Of a stretch of 11,078 nucleotides of DNA, positions 1-5,959 are shown piece after piece. Within the stretch, counting starts at the first letter, position 1, and each line of letters starts with the position of its first letter. The notes below the pieces were generated by a model that worked only from the letters and a program-made list of their open reading frames with translations, was not told the DNA's origin and did not search any database. Source of the stretch: Ruminococcus sp. UBA4275. Lineage in GTDB: Bacteria; Bacillota; Clostridia; Oscillospirales; Ruminococcaceae. Location: contig DGVV01000100.1 of NCBI GenBank assembly GCA_002395085.1, forward strand, positions 1-11,078. The letters run 5' to 3'. Both the position numbers and the translations under genes were made by a program.

Positions 1-246
1 GTGCGCGGTGCCGATTAACGAAAGGGGGCACAGTCGCGCATCGCCCAAAGAGAGCCGCATAATCGGCGCAAGAGTGCCCAAAGGGAGAGCATTCTCACCG
101 AATGCCGGATAAGGATAATCGCGGAGGAAATTTTTGTGAGGCACTCAATGAGCGCAGCTCGTTGGACAAAGATGCTGTTCCCTGCTGTAATCTTGCAGCG
201 GCTGCCCGCTTCTTTTGTGAAAAAACGAAAAAATATGGCAAAAAGA
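1..246. other. Intergenic region with small hairpins and a near-direct repeat; no convincing gene
   Basis: I see no gene with a ribosome binding site here. The first codons (frame 1, stop at 16-18) could be the end of an upstream gene, but too little is visible to say. The stretch holds several small perfect or nearly perfect hairpins: GCATTC/GAATGC (89-94 with 100-105), AATGAGC/GCTCGTT (147-153 with 157-163, one G-T wobble) and GCAG/CTGC (195-198 with 202-205). GCCCAAAGAGAGC (43-55) recurs in altered form as GCCCAAAGGGAGAGC (76-90). This density suggests a structured RNA or an interspersed repeat, but that is inference. Confidence 0.35.
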
Positions 247-247
247 C

Positions 248-276
248 TGGACTTTTCCGCGAAAATCATGTATAAT
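248..276 (+). promoter_or_regulatory. Sigma-A promoter of the foldase lipoprotein gene
   Basis: A perfect -10 box TATAAT lies at 271-276. A 4-of-6 match to the -35 consensus, TGGACT, lies at 248-253, and the spacer is the ideal 17 bases. Transcription should start near 283, giving a leader of about 40 bases before the start codon at 323. Confidence 0.75.
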
Positions 277-322
277 AGCTTTGTATCGAATTTTCCCGAA
301 CATGAAGGAGGCTCTTTAACCC

Positions 323-1810
323 ATGAAATTGCTGAAAAAAGCTGCGGCGGCGCTGCTTGCAGTCTGTACTGCATTCGGCTGCGCATCCTGCGGCGAAAAC
401 ACCGCCAACGCAATGACCGTTGACGGATATGATGTCCGCGCCGGCATCTATCTCTACTATGCGACCAGCGCATATACCGAGGCAATGTCTGTTCTGCGTG
501 ACGGCGGACAGAATTTCGACGATGTCAAGGAAACCAAGGAAATCAAAAAGATCATGAAGGACGCAACGATCGACGAGATCAGCGCCGAGAAATGGATCCA
601 GAACAAGGCCGCTGAGCATTGCCTCGATTTCGTCGAGGTCGAGCGTGAGTTTGATGCGCTGGGTCTGACACTTACCGGTGATCAGCTCGCGGCAATCAAG
701 AACGAGACCGCATCCAACATGAGCTACTACGGCAAGTTCTATGAAAGCGCCGGCATCGGCGAGCAGTCCGTGAAGGATATCGTCACCAACAACTACAAGC
801 AGAACGCAATCTGGGAAGCCTATTACGGCGATGAAGGATCGGTCGGCGTCAAGGATGAGGACATGAAGGACTACTACGCAGAGAATCATCTGCGTATCAA
901 GTACATCGAGATGCCTCTGAAGGACGGCGAGGGCAATCTGCTCAAGGGCGATGAGAAAAAGGCGCGCGAGGCAATGGCTGATGACTACCTGAACCGCGCA
1001 AATAAAAAGGTCGGCGACGAGGCTGCGCTGATGGAGGAATTCGATTACCTCATTGAAGAGGAGATTCACTATCAGACCTCGCTCTCTGAGGCGGCAGTCA
1101 CCACGACCGACGATCAGGGCAGCACGATCACAACCGAAACCACCGCGAAGGCAACCACCGCCGACAAGGACAAAACCGAAACAACCGGCGACAGCACCGA
1201 TATCACGACAACGGCTCCCGCTGAGGACGGCACCAGCACCGAGACCGCCACAACCACAGTCGCCTCGGATGCAGAGACTACCGAGACCACAACGGAAACC
1301 GCAGGCGATACCACAACCGGTACAACGGCGGAAGCCGCAGACACCACGACCACTACTGCGAATGCGCTCGGTTACAGCACCGATCAGGAACGCATTTTGC
1401 AGGTCAGCACCTCCGCTGCGGACGACAAAAAGGATTCCACCGAAACCGAAGCAGAGCCGACCTACACGCCCTGCAAGGCAGTCTATGAATGGGCGGCAAA
1501 CGAGAAAACCGAGCTGCTCAAGCCGGTCAAGATCGTCTCCGATGACGAGGAGACCATTTATATCGCGGTGAAAATGGATATCCGCGACAGAATCACGCCC
1601 ACCGATCAGTGGACAGACAGCACCAAGGAATCTGTCCGAAACGAGATGTACTACAAGGAATTCTCGGATATGCTGAGCGACAAGGCGGATAAGCTGACGG
1701 TCAGCCGGAACGATAAGGCATTCAAGCGCTACAAGGTTCTAGATGTGGATATCGTCGGATACCAGAGCGATATGATGCAGTATTATTACAGTATGTATAA
1801 CTTCGGATAA
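323..1810 (+). CDS. PrsA/SurA-like foldase lipoprotein with threonine-rich insert
   Basis: A predicted membrane-anchored lipoprotein of 495 aa acting outside the cytoplasmic membrane, probably in folding of secreted proteins. The start is fixed by GAAGGAGG at 304-311, 11 bases upstream. Residues 1-23 form a lipoprotein signal: KLLKK, a hydrophobic core, then Cys20 or Cys23 as the lipidated residue. AMTVDGYDVRAGIYLYY (from about residue 30) matches the usual opening of SurA/PrsA N-domains, and residues to about 195 are helical and charged. A parvulin-like part starts at about 197 (IKYIEMPLKD) and appears to resume at about 383-425 (TELLKPVKIVSDDEETIYIAV). Between them, residues 260-345 are 39 of 86 threonine, mixed with Ala, Glu and Asp, a likely extended and possibly glycosylated segment. 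A helical C-terminal part ends the protein. I see no clear parvulin catalytic core, so enzymatic prolyl isomerase activity is doubtful. The gene is monocistronic, with its own promoter and terminator. Confidence 0.7.
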   Translation: MKLLKKAAAALLAVCTAFGCASCGENTANAMTVDGYDVRAGIYLYYATSAYTEAMSVLRDGGQNFDDVKETKEIKKIMKDATIDEISAEKWIQNKAAEHCLDFVEVEREFDALGLTLTGDQLAAIKNETASNMSYYGKFYESAGIGEQSVKDIVTNNYKQNAIWEAYYGDEGSVGVKDEDMKDYYAENHLRIKYIEMPLKDGEGNLLKGDEKKAREAMADDYLNRANKKVGDEAALMEEFDYLIEEEIHYQTSLSEAAVTTTDDQGSTITTETTAKATTADKDKTETTGDSTDITTTAPAEDGTSTETATTTVASDAETTETTTETAGDTTTGTTAEAADTTTTTANALGYSTDQERILQVSTSAADDKKDSTETEAEPTYTPCKAVYEWAANEKTELLKPVKIVSDDEETIYIAVKMDIRDRITPTDQWTDSTKESVRNEMYYKEFSDMLSDKADKLTVSRNDKAFKRYKVLDVDIVGYQSDMMQYYYSMYNFG

Positions 1811-1841
1811 CGAAAGGACTCCGGGGCAGAAACAAAACGAG

Positions 1842-1890
1842 AACGCCATAGTACTTCTGATGTGAGGTCGGAAATACTATGGCGTTTTTC
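1842..1890 (+). terminator. Rho-independent terminator of the foldase gene
   Basis: A 16-base stem (1842-1857 with 1871-1886) has a single C-A mismatch and a 13-base loop, and is followed by TTTTT at 1885-1889. It begins 31 bases after the stop codon. An A-rich stretch on its left side (1830-1838) could give weak activity on the other strand. Confidence 0.85.
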
Positions 1891-1967
1891 TGCGGCGGCG
1901 CCTGAACAGCATCCCCGAAAATAAACGCATCCGCAAGATATTGCAGTTTTCGTTGCTGTTTTTTTCA

Positions 1968-1996
1968 TTGACAAAGCCGGGTTCGTGTGCTATAAT
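1968..1996 (+). promoter_or_regulatory. Perfect consensus sigma-A promoter of the small LRR gene
   Basis: TTGACA at 1968-1973 and TATAAT at 1991-1996 are separated by exactly 17 bases, a full consensus match. Transcription should start near 2003, giving a leader of about 75 bases. The leader contains no obvious regulatory hairpin. Confidence 0.9.
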
Positions 1997-2076
1997 ATTT
2001 TTATCGGCATTTATCAGCATATATAAAGAATAAACCGGCTTGTTTCGTGTGACCGGCAGACATAGGAGGGGAGCAT

Positions 2077-2970
2077 ATGCCGCAGCTTAAAATTTTCGGA
2101 ACAGTCTATGATCGGGGCAGTGAGCACGAACCCGTTTTTCAGATCACGGATTCCAAACTGATTCGCTATACCGGCCAGGATGAAGCCGTTACCGTTCCGG
2201 ACGGTGTCACGGAAATCTGCTGGGACGCCTTTCTGAACTGCAAGCAGCTCAGGTCTGTGCAGATTCCGGATTCTGTCCGGATTATACGGAGCAATGCATT
2301 CCGCGGCTGCGAGAGCCTGACGGATATTTCGCTGCCGGATTCCCTGACGCATATCGGAACCGGCATTTTCTGCGGATGTACCGCGCTCCGGAGCATTACT
2401 CTGCCGGAGGGCATCACCGTGATTCCGGACGGCGCTTTTGCAGCCTGCCCGAATCTTTCGGAAATTCACTTTTCCGATCAGATCACGAAAATCGGAATGC
2501 ACGCCTTTCTGCGCTGCTCTGCGCTGACCGAGATCGTCATTCCCGAAAAGGTCACGGAAATCGGACGGCACGCCTTCGGAAGCTGCGAGCATCTTGCAAA
2601 GGTCACGGTCAAAGGCGAGATTCCCTATCTGTTTATGGTGTTCTCAAACTGCACCGGGCTTAAGGAGGTCATCCTTTCTCCCGGCATCCGCGAGATTACC
2701 TGTGCATTTGAAAACTGCACCTCGCTGGTCAGCGCGGTGATCCCGGATACAGTCAAAAAGATCGGCTGGAGCGCATTTTCCGGCTGCTCGTCGCTGACGC
2801 ATATCACGCTGCCGGACAGTGTCCGGGAAATCGACAGCGGCGCCTTTGAGGACTGTGTGTCTCTGACGGAAGTCGAGCTGCCGTCTGAAGTCAAGTGCGA
2901 CAGCAGCGCCTTCCTGAATACACCGGTTGCGGCGCGCTTTCAGGAGGCTGTGCCGTCTGAGGACGCCTGA
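2077..2970 (+). CDS. Leaderless BspA-type leucine-rich repeat (LRR_5) protein
   Basis: A 297-aa protein made almost wholly of BspA-type (Treponema pallidum-type, LRR_5) leucine-rich repeats. The start is supported by AGGAGGGG at 2064-2071, five bases upstream. An N-cap motif (FQITDSKLIRYTG, about residues 22-34) is followed by about 11 repeats of 22-23 residues with the pattern L-x-x-I-x-[IL]-P-x-x-[VL]-x-x-I-x-x-x-A-F-x-x-C. Repeats 7 and 8 (around YLFMVFSNC and EITCAFENC) are shortened and lack the usual IG-x-x-AF spacing. There is no signal peptide, transmembrane segment, sorting motif or dockerin, so the protein is predicted to be cytoplasmic. The family generally serves protein-protein binding; no specific partner can be deduced. 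No terminator separates it from folD (71-base gap), so read-through into folD is possible. The same cap motif recurs in the giant LRR protein at 7613-10966. Confidence 0.9.
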   Translation: MPQLKIFGTVYDRGSEHEPVFQITDSKLIRYTGQDEAVTVPDGVTEICWDAFLNCKQLRSVQIPDSVRIIRSNAFRGCESLTDISLPDSLTHIGTGIFCGCTALRSITLPEGITVIPDGAFAACPNLSEIHFSDQITKIGMHAFLRCSALTEIVIPEKVTEIGRHAFGSCEHLAKVTVKGEIPYLFMVFSNCTGLKEVILSPGIREITCAFENCTSLVSAVIPDTVKKIGWSAFSGCSSLTHITLPDSVREIDSGAFEDCVSLTEVELPSEVKCDSSAFLNTPVAARFQEAVPSEDA

Positions 2971-3041
2971 CCCGCAGCATGATCAATCCGCAAACACCCT
3001 GAACAGGTGAAGATATCAAATCATATGGAGGAATCACAATC

Positions 3042-3896
3042 ATGGCAGAGATCATCGACGGCAAAAAGATTGCCGCAAATGTCAAAGCAGAAGTCCGCGC
3101 AGAGGTGGAGCAGCTCAAGGCGCAGGGCGCAAAGCCCGGTCTGGCAGTCGTTCTGGTCGGCAATAACCCCGCTTCGCGCGTCTATGTTTCCAACAAAGAG
3201 AAGGACTGTGCCGAGTGCGGCTTTGCATCCTATGAGTATGCACTGCCGGAGGAAACGACAGAGGCGGAACTGCTTGAGCTGGTCGCAAAGCTCAATGAGG
3301 ACGATACCGTGAACGGCATCCTCGTGCAGCTCCCGCTCCCGAAGCAGATCTGCGAGCAGACCATCCTGCACGCGATCTCGCCCGCAAAGGACGTCGATGC
3401 ATTCCATCCGGAAAATGTCGGTCATATCATGATCGGTGACTACAATTTCCTGCCCTGCACCCCCGCAGGCGTCATTGAGATGCTCGATGCCATGAAGATC
3501 GACATCAACGGCAAGCACTGCGTCGTCATCGGCAGAAGCAATATCGTCGGCAAGCCTATGGCAATGCTGCTGCTCCACCGCAACGGCACGGTCACGATCT
3601 GCCACTCCCGCACGAAGGATCTCGCTGAGCAGACCCGTCAGGCAGATATTCTCGTCGCGGCGGTCGGCAAGGCGGGCTTTGTCACCGCGGATATGGTCAA
3701 GGAGGGCGCTGTCGTCATCGACGTGGGCATGAACCGCAATGCAGAAGGCAAGCTCTGCGGCGATGTCTGCTACGATGAGGTCGCGGCAAAGGCTTCTGCG
3801 ATTACGCCTGTTCCGGGCGGTGTCGGCCCGATGACCCGTGCGGTGCTGATGCGCAATACCCTGACCGCCGCAAAGATGCAGTTTGCAGGCAAGTGA
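3042..3896 (+). CDS. folD: Bifunctional methylenetetrahydrofolate dehydrogenase / methenyltetrahydrofolate cyclohydrolase FolD
   Basis: FolD interconverts 5,10-methylene-, 5,10-methenyl- and 10-formyl-tetrahydrofolate in the cytoplasm, supplying one-carbon units for purines and formyl-methionine. The length, 284 aa, is typical. GGAGG at 3027-3031 lies 10 bases before the ATG. Catalytic residues fit the family: Tyr48 and Lys52 in the YVSNK motif, Gln96 in GILVQLPLP, and Asp119 in DVDAFHP. The Rossmann dinucleotide-binding motif GRSNIVGKP is at 164-172, and the signature PVPGGVGPMT is at 256-265. One oddity is Ala120 where the family normally has Gly (DVDGFHP). The gene is followed directly by a 4-base-overlapping gene of unknown function, implying co-transcription and coupled translation. 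I see no strong promoter in the 71 bases upstream, so expression may come partly from the promoter at 1968. Confidence 0.97.
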   Translation: MAEIIDGKKIAANVKAEVRAEVEQLKAQGAKPGLAVVLVGNNPASRVYVSNKEKDCAECGFASYEYALPEETTEAELLELVAKLNEDDTVNGILVQLPLPKQICEQTILHAISPAKDVDAFHPENVGHIMIGDYNFLPCTPAGVIEMLDAMKIDINGKHCVVIGRSNIVGKPMAMLLLHRNGTVTICHSRTKDLAEQTRQADILVAAVGKAGFVTADMVKEGAVVIDVGMNRNAEGKLCGDVCYDEVAAKASAITPVPGGVGPMTRAVLMRNTLTAAKMQFAGK

Positions 3897-4252
3897 AACG
3901 TAAGATCCGGACAGTGACAGTCGGCGGGATGCAGTATGTATGGCAGATGCGCTTTGCGAAAACTGCCGTGCTGCTGCTCTCGCCGCTGTGCGATAAGACC
4001 GCTCTGATTGAGGTCGCATTCCCGTGCGGGGCGGGAACAGAGGATCAGTATGCCGGCGAAATCACGCTCGAAAAAGGCGGAGAATGCGCCGTCCTGAAAA
4101 CCTGCTCCCCGCGCATGGCAGCGCTTCTGCTCCCGCATCTTGCGGAGAAATTTGTCACGCGGCAGACGCAGAATTATGACGGTTTTGTGCTGCTCAGAGA
4201 AATGGGATACCGCGTCACGGCCGTCTCTGCAAAATACTTCGATTTTCCATAG
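3893..4252 (+). CDS. Uncharacterised 119-aa protein translationally coupled to folD
   Basis: I do not recognise a named domain. The reading frame starts at a GTG whose last two bases are the first two of the folD stop (GTGA overlap, 3893-3896), a standard arrangement for translational coupling; no strong independent ribosome binding site is visible. A downstream in-frame ATG at 3929 would give a protein of about 107 aa, but it also lacks a clear ribosome binding site. The protein is soluble, with no signal peptide or membrane helix. It begins with beta-prone sequence (IRTVTVGGMQYVWQMRF), contains two cysteines in its first half (Cys33 and Cys45) and a third near residue 65, and ends with EMGYRVTAVSAKYFDF. 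The codon composition matches the neighbours and the gene ends just before a strong terminator, so it is probably real. Its function is unknown, and a link to folate metabolism is suggested only by position. Confidence 0.7.
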   Translation: MKRKIRTVTVGGMQYVWQMRFAKTAVLLLSPLCDKTALIEVAFPCGAGTEDQYAGEITLEKGGECAVLKTCSPRMAALLLPHLAEKFVTRQTQNYDGFVLLREMGYRVTAVSAKYFDFP

Positions 4253-4258
4253 ATAAAA

Positions 4259-4293
4259 GAAAATGCGGCTGATGATCAGTCAGCCGCATTTTC
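4259..4293 (+). terminator. Strong Rho-independent terminator after the folD operon
   Basis: A perfect 14-base stem (4259-4272 with 4280-4293) encloses a 7-base loop and carries TTTT at 4289-4292. It sits seven bases after the stop codon. The AAAA-rich left flank makes it potentially bidirectional. Confidence 0.9.
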
Positions 4294-4426
4294 CCTTTGG
4301 AAGAAGTAGAGAGGTATTATTTATCATGATTACGATTATATTATACCGCGTGTACGCTCTGTTTACTAGCACTTTTTTTCAACAATCCGTGAACACTTTG
4401 TGAACGTATGAAAGAGGCTGCACAAT
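4294..4426. promoter_or_regulatory. AT-rich upstream region of tatD, promoter not resolved
   Basis: tatD follows a strong terminator and so needs its own promoter. The AT-rich segment around 4337-4345 (TATATTATA) offers -10-like boxes, but I find no good -35 at a normal distance. GTGAAC occurs at 4389-4394 and again at 4400-4405, an 11-base phase, which might be an operator half-site pair. AAAGAGG at 4411-4417 is the likely tatD ribosome binding site, nine bases before the ATG. Confidence 0.35.
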
Positions 4427-5215
4427 ATGCGCAATAAATTGTTTATTTTCGACAGTCACTCCCATTACACAGATGCCGCCTTCGATTCTGACCGTGATGC
4501 GGTGCTGTCAGGCTTGTCTGCACAGGGCGTTGTGCAATGCATGACCTGCGGTACAGATATTCCGTCCTCCGCAGCCAATATCGCGCTGGCAGCAGCATAT
4601 CCGGAGCTTCTGACCGCAGCAGCGGGTGTACATCCTGAGACCCCCTTCCCGCCTGACGATTACCTGCAAACCCTGCGGGAGATGGCGGCACATCCCGCCG
4701 TACACGCAATCGGTGAGATCGGTCTGGACTACCATTATGAGAGCTATGACGCCCCGCAGCAGCAGCGCATCCTGCGCGAACAGCTTGCGCTCGCGAAAGA
4801 ACTCGGTCTGCCGGTCATCCTGCACTGCCGCGATGCCACCGGCGATATGATGCATATTCTGCGGGATTATGCACCGCTCAGCGGCGTGATGCACTGCTTT
4901 TCGGGGTCGCCGGAAACTGCGCGGGAGGTACTCGCAATGGGGCTGTATATCGGCTTCACGGGCGTTATCACATTCAAAAATGCGCGCAAACCGCTGGAAG
5001 CGCTCCGCAGCATCCCGCCTGACCGCCTGCTGCTGGAAACAGACTGTCCCTATATGGCGCCCGTCCCCTACCGCGGCAAGCGCTGCGACAGCTCCATGCT
5101 GCGGGAGACAGCGGCGGTCATGGCGCGTGAAAAGGGCGTATCTGTAGAGGAAATCTGCCGCATTACCGCGCAGAATGCCGCAAGGCTCTTCCGCGTGGAT
5201 CTGCCGGAAAACTGA
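4427..5215 (+). CDS. tatD: TatD-family metal-dependent hydrolase (DNase)
   Basis: A cytoplasmic TIM-barrel metallohydrolase of 262 aa, the usual length for TatD/YcfH proteins, which act as metal-dependent 3'-5' DNases. Metal-binding residues are all in place: His11 and His13 in DSHSH, Glu97 in AIGEIGLDY, His133 in ILHCRDA, His156 in GVMHCFSG, and Asp206 in LETDCPYMAP. The C-terminal NAARLFRV segment is also typical. AAAGAGG at 4411-4417 supports the ATG start. In many Firmicutes tatD lies next to metG and rnmV; neither is here. The stop codon overlaps the ribosome binding site of the next small gene, so the two form an operon. The assignment to TatD is secure; the exact physiological substrate is not. 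Confidence 0.96.
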   Translation: MRNKLFIFDSHSHYTDAAFDSDRDAVLSGLSAQGVVQCMTCGTDIPSSAANIALAAAYPELLTAAAGVHPETPFPPDDYLQTLREMAAHPAVHAIGEIGLDYHYESYDAPQQQRILREQLALAKELGLPVILHCRDATGDMMHILRDYAPLSGVMHCFSGSPETAREVLAMGLYIGFTGVITFKNARKPLEALRSIPPDRLLLETDCPYMAPVPYRGKRCDSSMLRETAAVMAREKGVSVEEICRITAQNAARLFRVDLPEN

Positions 5216-5229
5216 AAGGAGCATGAAAA

Positions 5230-5502
5230 ATGGAGGAGCATCAGCCGCGCAATGCGTTTGACATTCCGAAGGTATTTTATTTTGAGGTGGGCAATGTCCA
5301 CTCCGGCAGCCGCGGAAATCTGCGCTACCGCGTGAAGCCTGCCGACGGCGAGCTGCACATTGATGTGTGGCGCGAGGACATTTGCTTTGAACTGGCACAG
5401 GAGCGCGGGATCATTGCAGCAAGTGCGGCGTATCCCGTCAGCGAGGAGGGCTTTCAGCAGATGCTCGATTTCCTGCAGGCGGAGTATGACCGGACGGAAT
5501 AA
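5230..5502 (+). CDS. Conserved-looking 90-aa protein linked to tatD
   Basis: I recognise no named domain. The ribosome binding site AAAGGAG (5215-5221) overlaps the last base of the tatD stop and lies eight bases before the ATG, so the gene is real by translation signals and co-transcribed with tatD. The protein is small, soluble and acidic, with no signal peptide. It opens with beta-strand-like segments (KVFYFEVGNVHSG, GNLRYRVKP, LHIDVWREDICFEL) and ends with a helix (SEEGFQQMLDFLQAEY), which would suit a compact alpha/beta fold. An ATG at 5223 in another frame is seven bases upstream but not productive. The function is unknown; the linkage gives only a weak suggestion of a role near TatD. 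Confidence 0.75.
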   Translation: MEEHQPRNAFDIPKVFYFEVGNVHSGSRGNLRYRVKPADGELHIDVWREDICFELAQERGIIAASAAYPVSEEGFQQMLDFLQAEYDRTE

Positions 5503-5533
5503 CCCGCACATTTTCCAGAACTTTCCAGTGTCG

Positions 5534-5573
5534 GATTCGCCGCTGCTGCATATACTAGCATCAGCGGTGAATC
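5534..5573 (+). other. Long hairpin in the tatD operon 3' region
   Basis: A 12-base stem GATTCGCCGCTG / CAGCGGTGAATC (5534-5545 with 5562-5573) has one G-T wobble and a 16-base loop. Within the loop, TGC/GCA (5547-5549 with 5558-5560) could extend pairing. No T-run follows, so it is not a classic terminator. Confidence 0.6.
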
Positions 5574-5589
5574 GCGCTCATCATACGAA

Positions 5590-5652
5590 CGGGAAGTGGC
5601 ATTTTTCATGCCCGCAGGATTGCTTCCGGTTCGGGAGCAATCCGGTTTCCCG
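5590..5652 (+). ncRNA. Predicted three-way-junction RNA element, unknown class
   Basis: The outer stem CGGGAA/TTCCCG (5590-5595 with 5647-5652) encloses two hairpins. One is GGCAT/ATGCC (5598-5602 with 5608-5612, 5-base loop). The other is an 11-base stem GGATTGCTTCC/GGGAGCAATCC (5617-5627 with 5633-5643, one wobble, loop GGTTC). Nested pairing of this sort in under 65 bases is unlikely to be chance, and a terminator follows directly. It may be a small RNA, or the 3' untranslated region of the tatD operon. It does not match any riboswitch core I know. Whether it is a separate transcript cannot be told; TATACT at 5551-5556 is a possible -10 without a convincing -35. Confidence 0.4.
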
Positions 5653-5663
5653 CTTGCTGATAC

Positions 5664-5710
5664 CGGCGCAGATGTCTGCCTTGTACAGACCTCTGCGCCG
5701 CTTTGTTTGT
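5664..5710 (+). terminator. Rho-independent terminator
   Basis: A 9-base stem CGGCGCAGA/TCTGCGCCG (5664-5672 with 5692-5700), a single mismatch, then GTCTG/CAGAC (5674-5678 with 5686-5690) around a 7-base loop. A broken T-tract (CTTTGTTTGT) follows. It would end transcription of the tatD operon or of the structured RNA, just before the promoters of the next gene. Confidence 0.75.
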
Positions 5711-5725
5711 CGGATCGGTGACATT

Positions 5726-5754
5726 TTGACAGCAAAATGGTTACAATTTATCAT
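5726..5754 (+). promoter_or_regulatory. Upstream promoter P1 of the solute-binding protein gene
   Basis: A perfect -35 TTGACA at 5726-5731 and TATCAT at 5749-5754 (5 of 6) with a 17-base spacer. It would give a leader of about 200 bases that runs through P2. Confidence 0.7.
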
Positions 5755-5827
5755 ATAGATGCTTGTGATTTGTGTAAAATAGCAGAAAGTTCCCAAAAAT
5801 CTTGTGTACAATTTTGCGGTTTGTGCG

Positions 5828-5856
5828 TTGACAATCTGACGAAATTATGATAGAAT
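5828..5856 (+). promoter_or_regulatory. Proximal promoter P2 of the solute-binding protein gene
   Basis: A perfect -35 TTGACA at 5828-5833 and TAGAAT at 5851-5856 (5 of 6) with a 17-base spacer. The start is expected at the G-run 5862-5864, exactly at the base of the leader hairpin. Confidence 0.8.
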
Positions 5857-5861
5857 GATAA

Positions 5862-5905
5862 GGGATAAGCTGTACACTTTGTTCAAACTGTGTGCGCTGC
5901 ATCCC
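5862..5905 (+). promoter_or_regulatory. 5' leader hairpin of the solute-binding protein mRNA
   Basis: GGGAT/ATCCC (5862-5866 with 5901-5905) closes a second helix in which AGCTGTACAC (5868-5877) pairs with GTGTGCGCT (5890-5898) with one bulged T and one wobble. It lies at the predicted 5' end of the P2 transcript. Such a hairpin could protect the mRNA from 5'-end decay; this role is inferred. Confidence 0.5.
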
Positions 5906-5959
5906 GCTTTGTTTGATTGATTTGTTTTGATAATTTGGAGTTTTTAGGAGGAACAAGAC

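Larger units (their letters stand above)
5503..5959. other. 457-base non-coding region: structured RNA, terminator, tandem promoters
   Basis: No protein gene is supported here. From left to right it holds a long hairpin (5534-5573), a predicted three-way-junction structure (5590-5652), a terminator (5664-5710), two sigma-A promoters (5726-5754 and 5828-5856), a leader hairpin (5862-5905) and the ribosome binding site of the solute-binding protein. The first half is G+C-rich and structured and the second half is AT-rich, matching a change from an upstream 3' untranslated region or small RNA to a promoter region. Parts are listed separately. Confidence 0.7.

Noticed and set aside
136..423. Plus-strand open frame of 95 codons overlapping the foldase start
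   Set aside because: It has no ribosome binding site at its start, crosses the promoter at 248-276, and overlaps the secure foldase gene in another frame.
2971..3041. Folate-responsive riboswitch in front of folD
   Set aside because: The gap is only 71 bases, and I see no aptamer core or terminator hairpin in it.
3021..4019. Minus-strand open frame opposite folD
   Set aside because: The + strand encodes a complete FolD with all motifs; the antisense frame has no recognisable domain and no translation signals.
5551..5556. TATACT as the -10 of a small-RNA promoter
   Set aside because: There is no acceptable -35 at 16-18 bases, and the box lies in the loop of a stable hairpin.
5534..5573. Possible tetrahydrofolate riboswitch, because GATTCGC pairs with GCGGTGAATC as in that aptamer
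   Set aside because: Only this helix resembles it. The rest of the conserved aptamer core is absent, the loop is 16 bases, and no folate gene follows.
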